The position numbers were made by a program, and so were the translations under genes. Below the pieces are notes generated by a model that saw only the letters and a program-made list of their open reading frames with translations, had not been told where the DNA came from and did no database searches. DNA of 12,700 nt, from NCBI GenBank assembly GCA_017462145.1, contig JAFTRT010000010.1, positions 1 to 12,700 on the forward strand, written 5' to 3'. Positions 1 through 4,907 of the stretch are shown here, piece after piece. The DNA comes from Clostridia bacterium. Its GTDB lineage: Bacteria > Bacillota_A > Clostridia > Oscillospirales > CAG-272. Position 1 is the first letter of the stretch. Every line of letters starts with the position of its first letter.

Positions 1-1
1 A

Positions 2-325
2 GTAGATGCGCTGTCCTTCATCGTTCACGTGGAAAAGGCCTATGGCCGTGCCCGCCGCATTGCGGAAAAGCTGAAGGAGAATATTCCCCGTCAGCTCTTT
101 GAAATTCCCATCCAAGCTGCCATTGGCTCCCGTATCATTGCCCGTGAGACCGTCAAGGCCATGCGGAAGGACGTGTTGGCCAAGTGCTACGGCGGCGATA
201 TCACAAGAAAGAAGAAGCTGTTGGAAAAGCAGAAGGAAGGCAAAAAGAAGATGCGTCAGTTGGGCTCGGTTCAAGTGTCGCCGGAGGCCTTTATGGCGGT
301 TCTCAAGCTGGACGACGAAAACTGA
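2..325 (+). CDS. lepA: Elongation factor 4 (LepA), C-terminal part, cut by the window edge
   Basis: LepA/EF-4 is a ribosome-bound translational GTPase that acts on elongating or stalled ribosomes. Only the last 107 codons are here, with no start codon in the window, so the GTPase domain lies outside. The frame reads VDALSFIVH at its left edge and continues with the LepA-specific C-terminal signature: [16 protein letters not shown], then [20 protein letters not shown], then the basic stretch [19 protein letters not shown] and the ending [13 protein letters not shown]. This lysine-rich C-terminal domain is unique to LepA among translational GTPases and contacts the ribosomal A site. The reading frame is intact up to its TGA. 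The dut start lies 20 bases after the stop, so the two are probably cotranscribed. Identification is from remembered family motifs and is very secure. Confidence 0.96.
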   Translation, partial: VDALSFIVHVEKAYGRARRIAEKLKENIPRQLFEIPIQAAIGSRIIARETVKAMRKDVLAKCYGGDITRKKKLLEKQKEGKKKMRQLGSVQVSPEAFMAVLKLDDEN

Positions 326-345
326 CAGCACAGAAAGGAACACCT

Positions 346-786
346 ATGCACATTCAAATGAACGTCAAGCGATGCCTCCCCGAGGCCATTCTCCCCACCT
401 ACGGATCCATCGAGGCCGCAGGCGCCGATCTTTACGCCTGCCTTTCAGAGCCTGTGGTCATCCCCCCCTCCGAGACCCGTTTGATCCATACGGGTTTGGC
501 CATGGAGATCCCCAAGGGACTGGTGGGTCTGATTTACGCCAGAAGCGGCTTGGCCTCCAAAAAAGGCTTGGCACCTGCCAACAAGGTTGGAGTCATTGAC
601 AGCGACTATCGAGGCGAGGTCATGGTGGCACTTCATAATCACGGAAGCGAGGCGCAAACCGTGGCACACGGTGAGCGAATCGCACAGCTGGTTCTGACCC
701 CCTACGTCTCTGCCGATTTTCGGCTGTGCGACGAGCTGGATGACACCGCACGGGGTACCGGCGGCTTCGGCTCTACGGGAATGTAA
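346..786 (+). CDS. dut: Deoxyuridine 5'-triphosphate nucleotidohydrolase (dUTPase)
   Basis: This cytosolic enzyme hydrolyses dUTP to dUMP and pyrophosphate. It keeps uracil out of DNA and feeds thymidylate synthesis. The 146-residue length is normal for a homotrimeric dUTPase. All five family motifs are present in order: AGADLYA (25-31), ARSGLA (65-70), GVIDSDYRGE (82-91, where D85 should be the water-activating aspartate), GERIAQLV (109-116), and the C-terminal glycine-rich arm RGTGGFGSTG (136-145) that closes over the substrate. The ATG at 346 was chosen because AGAAAGGAA lies a few bases upstream; the open frame extends further upstream, but inside lepA. The gene follows lepA closely and has no visible promoter of its own. 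The two-stem hairpin at 924-983 is the first plausible terminator downstream. I see nothing unusual in the protein. Confidence 0.97.
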   Translation: MHIQMNVKRCLPEAILPTYGSIEAAGADLYACLSEPVVIPPSETRLIHTGLAMEIPKGLVGLIYARSGLASKKGLAPANKVGVIDSDYRGEVMVALHNHGSEAQTVAHGERIAQLVLTPYVSADFRLCDELDDTARGTGGFGSTGM

Positions 787-810
787 CATATTGTTAAGGA
801 TGCGTGTTTT

Positions 811-844
811 TTTGAGGGCCTTTCTTGAAAGAAAGGCACTCAAG
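811..844. repeat. Imperfect inverted repeat downstream of dut
   Basis: TTGAG (812-816) pairs with CTCAA (839-843). After one G-A mismatch, GCCTTTCT (818-825) pairs with AGAAAGGC (830-837) around a TGAA loop. The T run lies before the hairpin and not after it, so it does not look like an ordinary rho-independent terminator for dut. A second short inverted repeat, GCGCCCT (875-881) with AGGGCGC (898-904), follows. I read these as small dispersed repeats; similar TTTCTTGAAAGAAA hairpins are, from memory, common in Clostridia. Confidence 0.5.
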
Positions 845-923
845 CTCCCAAAGAACTTCACACAAATAGGGATTGCGCCCTACGCTTTATATAGCAAAGG
901 GCGCTACGCTCTTTCTAAGGGAG

Positions 924-990
924 AAAACCGTCGGACACTGCACAAGCCCATCTTTCATGGGCTTGTGTTATGCCGTCGGTTTTCTTTTTG
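924..990 (+). terminator. Two-stem hairpin with T-rich tail, possible lepA-dut terminator
   Basis: The outer arms AAAACCGTCGG (924-934) and CCGTCGGTTTT (973-983) are complementary at 10 of 11 positions. The inner arms CACAAGCCCAT (941-951) and ATGGGCTTGTG (957-967) pair perfectly around CTTTC. The tail continues CTTTTTG. The fold is larger than a standard terminator, and the two stems are separated by a 6 x 5 internal loop, so it could also be a dispersed element used as a terminator. Confidence 0.55.
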
Positions 991-1019
991 ATTGGAAAAC
1001 AAAGCAAAAATCTGTTTTT

Positions 1020-1096
1020 TTCGCACTCTGTCCTTTCGCACTTTGCTTCTTTCGCACTCTGCTTCTTTCACTCTCTGTTCTTTCACACTCTGTTGT
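1020..1096. repeat. Degenerate tandem array of five 15-16-base units
   Basis: Five consecutive units start at 1020, 1035, 1051, 1067 and 1082. They follow a consensus close to TTCGCACTCTGCTTCT. The first three have TTCGCACT and the last two have TTCACTCT and TTCACACT. The array is strongly pyrimidine-biased on the + strand. There are no spacers, so it is not a CRISPR. It lies between the dut hairpin and the fold-back element and has no recognised coding role. Confidence 0.7.
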
Positions 1097-1105
1097 GAAT
1101 GTTCG

Positions 1106-1166
1106 CACCTCACCGGAGCCTTTCCCGGCAGGGAATAGTGGGACCACGGTAGTGGTGGATGAGGTG
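1106..1166. repeat. Fold-back element with closing stem and two internal hairpins
   Basis: The ends CACCTCA (1106-1112) and TGAGGTG (1160-1166) are perfectly complementary. Inside are two independent hairpins: TTCCC-GGCA-GGGAA (1122-1135) and ACCAC-GGTA-GTGGT (1143-1156). Together they give a three-way-junction fold of about 61 bases. Read on the minus strand it begins CACCTCATCC and ends GGTGAGGTG. This resembles a dispersed element I recall from many Clostridia genomes, but I cannot confirm that without a search. Confidence 0.55.
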
Positions 1167-1202
1167 TACCGGAGGAAGTCAGACTTCTTATCCGTCAGCG
1201 TT

Positions 1203-1326
1203 GTCATCATACTTGTTTCGCAAGAGGAGCGAGCGTAGCGAGTCGAAGTTTTGTTGAGGGAGCGAAGCGAGCCGATACAAAACCGAGGAACACACCATGT
1301 TCCGAAGGGATCTCCCATGGGATTTG
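1203..1326 (+). repeat. Dispersed structured element, copy 1
   Basis: The copy has a diverged head starting GTCATC (1203), then AGTCGAA (1241-1247). Stem 1 is GTTTTGT (1248-1254) with ACAAAAC (1277-1283). Stem 2 is GGAACAC (1287-1293) with ATGTTCC (1297-1303), with one terminal mismatch. The tail is GAAGGGATCTCCC. From 1238 to 1326 it aligns without gaps to 1592-1680 at an offset of 354, with about five differences in 89 positions. The tail also contains the palindrome TCCCATGGGA (1313-1322). Open frames through this region are translations of the repeat. Confidence 0.75.
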
Positions 1327-1382
1327 GTTGTCCTATTTTACAAATGTAACATTGTGTGAAGAAAGACACCCGAATCCCTTTA

Positions 1383-1486
1383 TAGATCCCACAAGGCCTT
1401 GCCTTGTGCATTTGCTCGCTCACTTCCGTTCGACCGCAAATGTTCGACTCCAACTCCGCTTTGCTCCGTTTCCGCTCAGGATGACA
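1383..1486 (-). repeat. Dispersed structured element, inverted copy
   Basis: Read on the minus strand, this copy starts with the perfect head TGTCATCCTGAGCG (1486-1473) and continues to AGTCGAA (1449-1443). Stem 1 is CATTTGC with GCAAATG (1442-1436 and 1415-1409). Stem 2 is CACAAGGC-AAG-GCCTTGTG (1408-1390), and the tail GGGATCTA follows (1390-1383). The order of parts matches the + strand copies, but the stem sequences differ and still pair. The head is the exact inverse of 1567-1580. Confidence 0.72.
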
Positions 1487-1566
1487 CAAGACGAGGGCAA
1501 AGGAAGCGGTCGGGATCGGCGCCCTCGATGCCCCGTTACGAACGGTTTTTGCGTTCTCCCCGTCTT

Positions 1567-1680
1567 TGTCATCCTGAGCGAGCCGCTTGCGGCGAGTCGA
1601 AGTTTTGTTGAGGGAGCAAAGCGAGCCGATACAAAACCGAGGAACACTCCGTGTTCCGAAGGGATCTCCCATTGGATTTT
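1567..1680 (+). repeat. Dispersed structured element, copy 2
   Basis: The copy has an intact head TGTCATCCTGAGCG (1567-1580), a small GCCGC-TT-GCGGC hairpin in the linker, and AGTCGAA (1595-1601). Stem 1 is GTTTTGT (1602-1608) with ACAAAAC (1631-1637). Stem 2 is GGAACAC (1641-1647) with GTGTTCC (1651-1657), perfect in this copy. The tail is GAAGGGATCTCCC. It is nearly identical to copy 1 over 89 bases, which points to recent duplication or homogenisation. Confidence 0.75.
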
Positions 1681-1732
1681 GCGATAATATAACGACCGGC
1701 CGTATGAAATCGTAAAAGAAAGATAGACACAT

Positions 1733-1773
1733 ACAAAACCCATCGGACAACTCACGTTACCGATGGGTTTTGT
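1733..1773 (-). terminator. Terminator at the end of the rpmH-jag operon
   Basis: ACAAAACCCATCGG (1733-1746) and CCGATGGGTTTTGT (1760-1773) form a perfect 14-bp stem around a 13-base loop, 6 bases past the jag stop codon. On the minus strand the hairpin is followed by a T-rich run with interruptions. On the + strand it is followed by TCTTTATTAATTTT, so it may stop transcription both ways and insulate the operon from the repeat cluster. Confidence 0.8.
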
Positions 1774-1779
1774 TCTTTA

Positions 1780-2424
1780 TTAATTTTCGGTTTCCAAGAA
1801 AATAACGATCTTGCGGTTATCCTCTGAACCGATCGAGTTGGTGGAAACCCCCTCAATCTCCTGGATTTCGGAGTGAATGATCCGTCTCTCATAGGGATTC
1901 ATAGGCTCCAGCATCACGCTCTTCTTGTACTTCTGCACCTTGGCGGCCATTCTTCTGGCCAGAGCACGCAGCGTTTCCTCACGCTTTGCACGGTAGCCCT
2001 CGACGTCCACAGTGATCTTCACATAATCACCCTTTTTACCGTCCACACGTTTGTTGGCGGCAAGGTTTGCCAAGTACTGAAGAGAATCCAGTGTATCACC
2101 GTGATGTCCGATGAGAATAGCAGCAGCCTCTCCCGTAATGGAGATCCGCTTCTCGCCGTTATCACCGTCGGTCATGGTGATTTCAGCTTCAATATTCATA
2201 TCGGCCAACAGCTTTTCCAAGAAAGCCAAGGCATTGGCCTCACCACCTACCGTATAGGTAGCGGAGATCTTGGCATCCTGTGCACCGATACCGAGGAAGC
2301 CTTTCTTCGGCTCCTCCAAAACCGTTACTTCAATTTGATCCGCAGAAGGTGCGCCCAACTCCAGGACGGCCTTCTCTACCGCTTCTTCCACGGTCTTTGC
2401 GCTTACAACAATTTCCTTCTTCAC
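1780..2424 (-). CDS. jag: Jag/KhpB-type RNA-binding protein (SpoIIIJ-associated)
   Basis: Jag (KhpB) is a cytosolic RNA-binding protein usually encoded next to yidC. In Firmicutes it is linked to cell-elongation control and small-RNA biology. The 214 residues match the usual three-part plan. A Jag_N domain (about 1-55) carries KKGFLGIGAQDAK (40-52). A KH domain (about 76-141) carries the GHHGD loop (106-110). An R3H domain (about 150-211) carries R180-x3-H184 within NPYERRIIHSEIQ. The start is GTG at 2424, and GTGA overlaps the yidC stop by four bases, which implies translational coupling; GGAGAAG lies just upstream. It is the last gene of the operon, before the hairpin at 1733-1773. Family assignment is secure; the cellular role is inferred from relatives. 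Confidence 0.94.
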   Translation of the reverse strand: MKKEIVVSAKTVEEAVEKAVLELGAPSADQIEVTVLEEPKKGFLGIGAQDAKISATYTVGGEANALAFLEKLLADMNIEAEITMTDGDNGEKRISITGEAAAILIGHHGDTLDSLQYLANLAANKRVDGKKGDYVKITVDVEGYRAKREETLRALARRMAAKVQKYKKSVMLEPMNPYERRIIHSEIQEIEGVSTNSIGSEDNRKIVIFLETEN

Positions 2425-3674
2425 TTTTCTTCTCCGTTTGTATCAGTTTCAATGTCTTTGGACTCCTGCACTGCATCGGTGTCCTCTTCTCCCTTACCCT
2501 TCTTCTTGTCCTTCTTCCCCTTGCGGGAATCGGCAGGCTTATCCTTCTTAAAGGGAGCAAATTTGAACAGACCCTGCTCTGCCGCCTCGGCACGCTTGGC
2601 CTCTTCCTCTCGCTGAGCGGCCTCCATGGCCTCTCTCCGGGCTCTTGCAGCAGGAGCGGTATCCTCAAAATCTTCATCGTCAATGTGGTGGAGCGAACGG
2701 ACGATCTTACCCGATTTCACCACGTTGGTACTCTTGTCCTGACGGGCATTGAGCTCCTTCTCAGCAGCCTTGATATCCTCTTCGGTGCACTTGGGCAAAG
2801 GCATTGCCACGTGCAAAATTGCCTGTTTTCCCACACCAATGAGAGATTTGAAAATCCAGTACACACCCAGAGCCGCAGGCACCTGGAATGCGATATAAAC
2901 GCTGAACAGGGGCATCATCAGATCCATCATCCAGTTGGAGCAACCCATGGCCTGATCGGTGGTGGCAGGCTGATAGGACAGCTTTCTGGACATCTTCATG
3001 CTGAAGAAATAAGCGGCAAAGGTCAGAATGGGAACCCAGATCAGCTTCAACGCATCGCCCGTAAAGCCGGGGATGGCAGACAGATCCAAAAATCCGTTCA
3101 AGCCGCCAAACACGGACATATCGGGAAGCGCATTGAAGATTTCCTGCGAAAAGCCTTCGACAGAAGCAAAGGCCTCATAGCCCATCTCCTGGATCTTACC
3201 CACCAGCTCCAGATTATCTCCGATGGAGGAAACACCTCGGCTGCTGGTCTCCAGATTGGCAACGATGGAAAGCTGATGAATGACATCGTCGCCCAGACGG
3301 CTGATATACTTTAAGGGGTTAATGACAACGTAATACAGCGCAATAATGATGGGAAACTGAATCAGCATGGGGAGACAACCGCCCATGGGGTTGTAGCCCT
3401 CCTTCTGGTACAGCTCTTGAATCTCCATCGACATCTTTTGCTGTGTAGGCTTATCGTCCCGTCCGGCATATTTCTTGCGGATGGCCATTTCCTTGGGACG
3501 GAGCCCGGCCTGCTTAATGGAATTTTTCTGTTGCTTGATACCGAAGGGCAGCAGGATGATCTCCACGATGATTGCAAACAAAAGCAGGGCAAACAAATAC
3601 TGGTTGCCGAAGATCATGTTGCAAAAACGGAGAACATACCCCATCGGTACGTTGATAATATCCATCCAATTCAT
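2421..3674 (-). CDS. yidC: Membrane protein insertase YidC/Oxa1 family
   Basis: YidC inserts and folds proteins in the cytoplasmic membrane, alone or with SecYEG. The 417-residue protein has a membrane segment at about 27-45, a charged cytoplasmic hairpin (46-98, with IKQQKNSIKQ and QELYQKEGYNPMGGC), then segments at about 99-120, 208-228 and 250-285. The motifs NPMGGCLPMLIQFPI and LGVYWIFKSLIG are typical of the family. There is no lipobox cysteine, unlike Bacillus SpoIIIJ. The extracellular stretch 121-207 is fairly long, and residues 292-417 form a highly charged tail ending in lysine- and glutamate-rich runs. E38 sits where characterised Gram-positive YidC proteins have the groove arginine (see findings). 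AAAGGAG lies about 15 bases before the ATG, inside the end of yidD. The stop overlaps the jag start. Confidence 0.95.
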   Translation of the reverse strand: MNWMDIINVPMGYVLRFCNMIFGNQYLFALLLFAIIVEIILLPFGIKQQKNSIKQAGLRPKEMAIRKKYAGRDDKPTQQKMSMEIQELYQKEGYNPMGGCLPMLIQFPIIIALYYVVINPLKYISRLGDDVIHQLSIVANLETSSRGVSSIGDNLELVGKIQEMGYEAFASVEGFSQEIFNALPDMSVFGGLNGFLDLSAIPGFTGDALKLIWVPILTFAAYFFSMKMSRKLSYQPATTDQAMGCSNWMMDLMMPLFSVYIAFQVPAALGVYWIFKSLIGVGKQAILHVAMPLPKCTEEDIKAAEKELNARQDKSTNVVKSGKIVRSLHHIDDEDFEDTAPAARARREAMEAAQREEEAKRAEAAEQGLFKFAPFKKDKPADSRKGKKDKKKGKGEEDTDAVQESKDIETDTNGEEK

Positions 3675-3683
3675 GGAATCTGA

Positions 3684-3992
3684 TCAACTCCTTTCATGAT
3701 CGGTATGGTCACGGTCCGACTCTTTCGACGTCCGATCCCTGTCGTATTTGGTGATGCGCTTGTGGCGTCCCTTCTTTTTTTCGGGCACGGGATCATACCC
3801 GCCCGCACAAAAAGGGTTACAGCGGAGAATCCGCCACGCCGTCAGCCCAAAGCCGACAAAAAAGCCACGTTTTTGAAATGCTTCAAGAGCATAGGCAGAG
3901 CATGTCGGTGTAAACCGACACACGGGATTTCCTTTCAACGGAGACAAAAAAGTTCGGTAAAAACGGATCAGCAAAATGCAAACATACTTCAT
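3684..3992 (-). CDS. yidD: Membrane protein insertion efficiency factor YidD
   Basis: YidD is a small membrane-associated protein encoded between rnpA and yidC in many bacteria, and it assists YidC-dependent insertion. The 102 residues show the full signature: [26 protein letters not shown] (25-39), [17 protein letters not shown] (54-70). The conserved cysteines are C25, C31 and C58, with an extra C62. Residues 1-17 are amphipathic and hydrophobic. The usual protein ends shortly after DPVP; here about 32 more residues rich in Lys, Arg, Asp and His follow, and this tail carries the yidC ribosome binding site in its last codons. ATGA overlaps the rnpA stop by four bases, so translation is probably coupled. 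The family call is secure. Confidence 0.95.
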   Translation of the reverse strand: MKYVCILLIRFYRTFLSPLKGNPVCRFTPTCSAYALEAFQKRGFFVGFGLTAWRILRCNPFCAGGYDPVPEKKKGRHKRITKYDRDRTSKESDRDHTDHERS

Positions 3993-4426
3993 ACGTTTCT
4001 TGGGTCCTCAGACAGCGGATCAGCCTGTCCATCGGACGGGTCCGGTTTCTTCTGCGCATCCGGCAGAAGTCCCAGCTTGGAAAAACCTCGGCGCAGCTCG
4101 GCGGCCACCTTGGTGCTTTTAGCACCCAAGATTCCGCTTCTTGCACTGATGACCACCAAATTTCCCACGGCCAACTCTTCCTTGACGGAATCATACGCCG
4201 CACGCATCACGCGCTTGGCACGGTTGCGTACTACCGCTCCTCCCAGCTTGGTGGAGACAGTCAGCCCAACTCGGTTGACAAAGCATTTTTGGGGATGGGC
4301 GGCTTGGATCCGCTTGGCGGCATAATCCCGCAAAACGTAAACGGCCACGTAATGGCCCGCAAAGCGCTTTCCCTTTTGGTAGGCCTTTCGGTAAAGGTGA
4401 TTTTCCTTAATGGCAATGTTTTTCAT
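3989..4426 (-). CDS. rnpA: Ribonuclease P protein component
   Basis: RnpA binds the RNase P RNA and helps it cleave the 5' leaders of precursor tRNAs. The protein begins [21 protein letters not shown] and carries the family RNR motif at 67-69 within [15 protein letters not shown], the central RNA-contacting helix. The ATG at 4426 was chosen over one five codons upstream because GGAGG lies between the two, correctly spaced for the inner start. At 145 residues it is longer than the usual 110-125. The extra length is a Pro/Asp-rich tail (about 124-145) with no recognised domain, and its end overlaps yidD. It lies downstream of rpmH, separated by a terminator-like hairpin that may reduce its expression relative to L34. 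Confidence 0.95.
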   Translation of the reverse strand: MKNIAIKENHLYRKAYQKGKRFAGHYVAVYVLRDYAAKRIQAAHPQKCFVNRVGLTVSTKLGGAVVRNRAKRVMRAAYDSVKEELAVGNLVVISARSGILGAKSTKVAAELRRGFSKLGLLPDAQKKPDPSDGQADPLSEDPRNV

Positions 4427-4439
4427 AAGCCCTCCTTCC

Positions 4440-4495
4440 AAAATAAAAGCTCCGATGTGCGGCGAGGCAGAGAACTGCGCTCCGGGACATCGGAG
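4440..4495 (-). terminator. Attenuator-like terminator between rpmH and rnpA
   Basis: On the minus strand CTCCGATGT (4495-4487) pairs with ACATCGGAG (4458-4450) and is followed by CTTTTATTTT. The 28-base loop holds a second small hairpin built on GCAG and CTGC (4467-4470, 4475-4478). The hairpin sits in the gap between the rpmH stop and the rnpA ribosome binding site. It has the form of an intrinsic terminator that would let most transcripts end after rpmH. Confidence 0.7.
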
Positions 4496-4518
4496 ATTTC
4501 GATTGGGGGCAAGACGGA

Positions 4519-4653
4519 TTAATAGGTCAGTCTCTTTCTGCCCTTTGCACGTCTTCTCTTCAGTACGTTTCTTCCGTCAGCAGTAGCCATTCTCTTTCTG
4601 AAGCCGTGCTCCTTTTTTCTCTGACGCTTTTTCGGTTGATAAGTTCTGAGCAT
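4519..4653 (-). CDS. rpmH: 50S ribosomal protein L34
   Basis: L34 is a very small basic protein of the large ribosomal subunit. The reading frame gives 44 residues, exactly the usual length. It starts [18 protein letters not shown] and contains [20 protein letters not shown] before ending RLTY, which matches the near-universal L34 sequence. The second residue is Leu where many species have Lys. AAGGAGGT stands eight bases before the ATG. It is the first gene of the rpmH-rnpA-yidD-yidC-jag operon and has a good promoter at 4768-4796. About 105 bases of leader separate promoter and gene; the leader contains short CCGGA/TCCGG and CCGGAT/ATCCGG inverted repeats whose role is unknown. Confidence 0.97.
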   Translation of the reverse strand: MLRTYQPKKRQRKKEHGFRKRMATADGRNVLKRRRAKGRKRLTY

Positions 4654-4767
4654 TTCCTTGCACCTCCTTGAGTTTTGTTACCATCCCGGATGTCGAGATA
4701 TCCGGAATATTGATCCGGAAGCGTGTTGCTTGAAGCTGATAAACGCTTTTACACAGTGACATCTTAT

Positions 4768-4796
4768 ATTAAACCATAATTATGTTCATTTGTCAA
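4768..4796 (-). promoter_or_regulatory. Sigma-A promoter of the rpmH operon
   Basis: On the minus strand TTGACA (4796-4791) is followed after 17 bases by TTTAAT (4773-4768): a perfect -35 and a five-of-six -10. Transcription would start near 4760 and run into rpmH. It is divergent from the holA promoter, with about 40 bases between the two -35 boxes. Confidence 0.8.
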
Positions 4797-4835
4797 GAGT
4801 TTTTTCAAATTTTTTCTTGCAAATTCTTTTCCCCC

Positions 4836-4864
4836 TTGCGCAAGGCAAAAAGTTATGCTATAAT
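4836..4864 (+). promoter_or_regulatory. Probable holA promoter
   Basis: A perfect TATAAT -10 (4859-4864) lies 17 bases after a weak TTGCGC -35 (4836-4841). A second TATAAT follows at 4871-4876 as part of the direct repeat ATGCTATAAT, but it has no recognisable -35 at the right distance. The holA ribosome binding site GGGAGG follows at 4895-4900. Confidence 0.65.
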
Positions 4865-4907
4865 ATATGCTATAATAAATGTACAAAAAGCGAAGGGAGG
4901 CGAAGAA

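Noticed and set aside
1020..1096. CRISPR-like array
   Set aside because: The units are contiguous, 15-16 bases long and degenerate, with no spacers and no cas genes nearby.
873..1238. Open frame of 121 codons on the plus strand downstream of dut
   Set aside because: It crosses the two-stem hairpin, the tandem array and the fold-back element, lacks a ribosome binding site and has no recognisable protein features.
1203..1680. Insertion sequence or transposon with a transposase gene
   Set aside because: Although inverted and direct repeats are present, no transposase-like frame or target-site duplication was found; the units are too small to be autonomous.
968..1750. Open frame of 260 codons on the minus strand through the repeat region
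   Set aside because: Its translation runs through the tandem array, fold-back element and dispersed repeats. Repeated peptide segments come from repeated DNA, there is no ribosome binding site, and no domain is recognisable.
4427..4441. Five-codon N-terminal extension of RnpA starting at 4441
   Set aside because: The GGAGG ribosome binding site would lie inside the extension. Family members begin near the inner ATG at 4426.
4654..4907. Possible replication origin between rpmH and holA
   Set aside because: The rpmH neighbourhood often marks oriC, but no TTATCCACA-like DnaA boxes or dnaA gene are visible, only divergent promoters and a leader.
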